The notes beneath the pieces were generated by a model, which was not told the origin of the DNA, did not search any database, and was given only the letters and a program-made list of their open reading frames with translations. A stretch of DNA of 64,000 nucleotides, taken from Dichetophora obliterata. Taxonomy: Eukaryota; Arthropoda; Insecta; Diptera; Sciomyzidae. The stretch is taken from contig OY986436.1 in NCBI GenBank assembly GCA_963920525.1, positions 87,475,970-87,539,969 on the forward strand, in the 5' to 3' direction. A program made the position numbers and the translations under genes. This document shows positions 62,529 to 64,000 of the stretch, piece after piece (position 1 is the stretch's first letter; each line of letters starts with the position of its first letter).

Positions 62529-63240
62529 TAAGGGCCAGTTTTATAGTGCTGGTTTAAACTTTGTTTGACTTGAGATTCACTAAACGTAGTTCAAAATTAA
62601 CCTGAGCTTAACTTCATTATCCGTTTTTCAGTGCTTGTTTAAAAATGTTGTAGTTTAAGATGTTTTGATGCGGCAACACTTCCAAATGTCAAGGGTTTAT
62701 TGATTTTTTTTTTTTTTTTTAAAAATCTGACATAATAATTGGCACATTGAGGGCCAATTTTTCACTGCAATTTTAACTCTGTTTCTCGGTCAAACTAAGT
62801 TTAAACGAAAAAATAAGTTTTTCAATGAATATTAACAGTGAATATTCATCGAATTAACTTTTATTAATTTCCCGTTCGATTTTTACAAATGATTTGTTTA
62901 CTTAATTTATACAAAAAAAAAATAAATTCAATCTGAGCAAAGCTGTTATTGCTGACGACGGTTTCGATCCTCCTCCTGTTTTATAAATTTGTATAAATTT
63001 TTCTAAAGCAACATTTTTTCGCCGGTTTCTTCATGTTATATTTTGCTCTTAGGATTTTCCACGTTCGGAATACACCTCCAAATTCGGTATTAAAATCCTT
63101 CTCAATCTTCTTCCACGTTTTTATTTTATCTTCACTTGACGCCCGATTCGTTTTCTTGCATTCAATAATACTTTTGTATTAGTTGATTGTTGCTAGCAAA
63201 AACGCCATTTCCTTAATGGAAAAATTGCAGCTTCTTCTTT
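62529..63240. mobile_element. Harbinger-like element remains with two GGGCCA ends
   Basis: GGGCCAGTTTTATAGTGCTG (62533) and GGGCCAATTTTTCACTGCAA (62750) are two similar left-hand ends in the same orientation, followed by GTTTAAAC-type words. A Myb/SANT-like coding fragment lies further right. The right ends were not found. This points to a nested or duplicated Harbinger derivative. Confidence 0.55.
62930..63235 (-). pseudogene. Myb/SANT-like DNA-binding protein fragment (Harbinger accessory type)
   Basis: Minus-strand text includes DKIKTWKKIEKDFNTEFGGV, then FRTWKILRAKYNMKKPAK, in broken frames. The W..I...FN..FG...RT...L...Y pattern is the Myb/SANT-like domain typical of PIF/Harbinger second proteins in insects. 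It starts near ATINQLI (about 63200) and decays after KPAKKCC. No complete protein is encoded. Confidence 0.7.
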
Positions 63241-63321
63241 TACTCATTTTTTTTTATTTTGACTTCAGATTTTACAGATATATATTTGAACTGTTAATTA
63301 CGTTTAATGGTATTGCCAAAG

Positions 63322-63490
63322 ATTATATAGTAGTTCACGATCTTGTCACATCGTTGCAAATGCAAAATAAACAGCTTTTACAAAAACAAAAAGCATTGAA
63401 AAGCTTTTGCAACTTATGCTTTTTGTTTTTGTAAAAGATGTTTATTTTGCATTTGCAACGATGCAACAAGATCGTGAACTGCCCTAGTAT
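63322..63490. repeat. strong inverted repeat, arms about 70 bp (fold-back MITE)
   Basis: Left arm about 63330-63400 (AGTAGTTCACGATCTTGTCA, ATCGTTGCAAATGCAAAATA, TTTTACAAAAACAAAAAGCA) and right arm about 63416-63488 are inverse copies with a few differences. The loop is short (ATTGAAAAGCTTTTGCAACT). Text CTAGGGCAGTTCACGATCTT marks the outer end. Confidence 0.8.
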
Positions 63491-64000
63491 AAAGATGTGC
63501 CACGTAGAACATTAAAAAGTAACAAATATTTTTCAGATCAATACGTAAGCTTTTGTGAGCGCGATGAAAAAGCTTTCTTGAGAGAAAAGTTTCCAATCCT
63601 TGCATGCACATTCTCTCTGCAATGCTCTTTCACTCTTCACTCCACAATGCTTCACAGCATAGATCACCACTGCATGGTTTCTCATAGCTAGCGAGAGTCG
63701 TGAAATTTAATTTTGTAATTGTCTATCCGTTGTTATTGTTGGAACCAAGTAGTGGTGATCTCTGCTTGACAGCAACAACTGTTTTTGTTTGTTTGCATTA
63801 TTTTCATAATGATTTCCTTATTTTGTGCGAAGCAGATTTTTCTTATTCACTGCTTGCTATTAATATTGACTATTTATATATATATATATAAGAATAAGAA
63901 AAATCTCCAGAATCTTAAGGAAAACTGAATAACGACATACAAATCCATCCAATGAATAAACAATATAACAATATAACAATAAATAAAATATTTAATTCAC
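63491..64000. other. AT-rich intronic end of the window
   Basis: No coding motif; a TA microsatellite at about 63874-63890. Confidence 0.4.

Overview
This window is eukaryotic nuclear DNA: AT-rich, low gene density, full of transposable elements (TEs), with one spliced cellular gene. The TE mix (a rosa-like DD41D mariner remnant, a P-type THAP transposon, BEL/Pao, Penelope, RTE, Jockey-like, Tc1/Tc3, hAT and PIF/Harbinger elements) together with an XPG orthologue points to a higher dipteran insect. A true fruit fly (Tephritidae) is likely, but that is inference from element families, not proof.

Layout. 0-1.7 kb: dead mariner-like transposase with a fold-back and a hAT MITE. 2.1-10.6 kb: P-element-like transposon on the minus strand, split inside its THAP zinc finger by a 6.36-kb BEL/Pao LTR retrotransposon with a 5-bp target duplication. 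11-15.3 kb: fold-back element and several nested MITEs (Harbinger in Harbinger; hAT in hAT). 15.4-16.3 kb: two minisatellites. 17.1-20.1 kb: a probable KH/RGG retrocopy and an RTE retrotransposon lacking its RT. 20.5-32.3 kb: copies of one non-autonomous repeat family, a perfect 122-bp hairpin, a Jockey-like element and a head-to-head pair of almost identical Penelope elements. 32.7-36.1 kb: further MITEs.

36.4-59.8 kb: plus-strand gene for the XPG/ERCC5 (Drosophila mus201) nucleotide-excision-repair endonuclease. Seven coding exons (1019 codons, all splice phases consistent) are visible. The 3' end lies beyond the window. Intron 3 is 2.8 kb, intron 5 is 17.2 kb and intron 7 is more than 4.1 kb; all are filled with TEs, including an 8.05-kb insertion with a perfect 8-bp target duplication. 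The two halves of the nuclease active site are encoded about 22 kb apart.

The only evident cellular gene is XPG. I found no new defence, metabolic or regulatory system. The unusual content is structural: nested insertions with exact target duplications, large inverted repeats, and hammerhead-like motifs at Penelope ends. All coordinates were read by eye; element edges without a stated target duplication are approximate.
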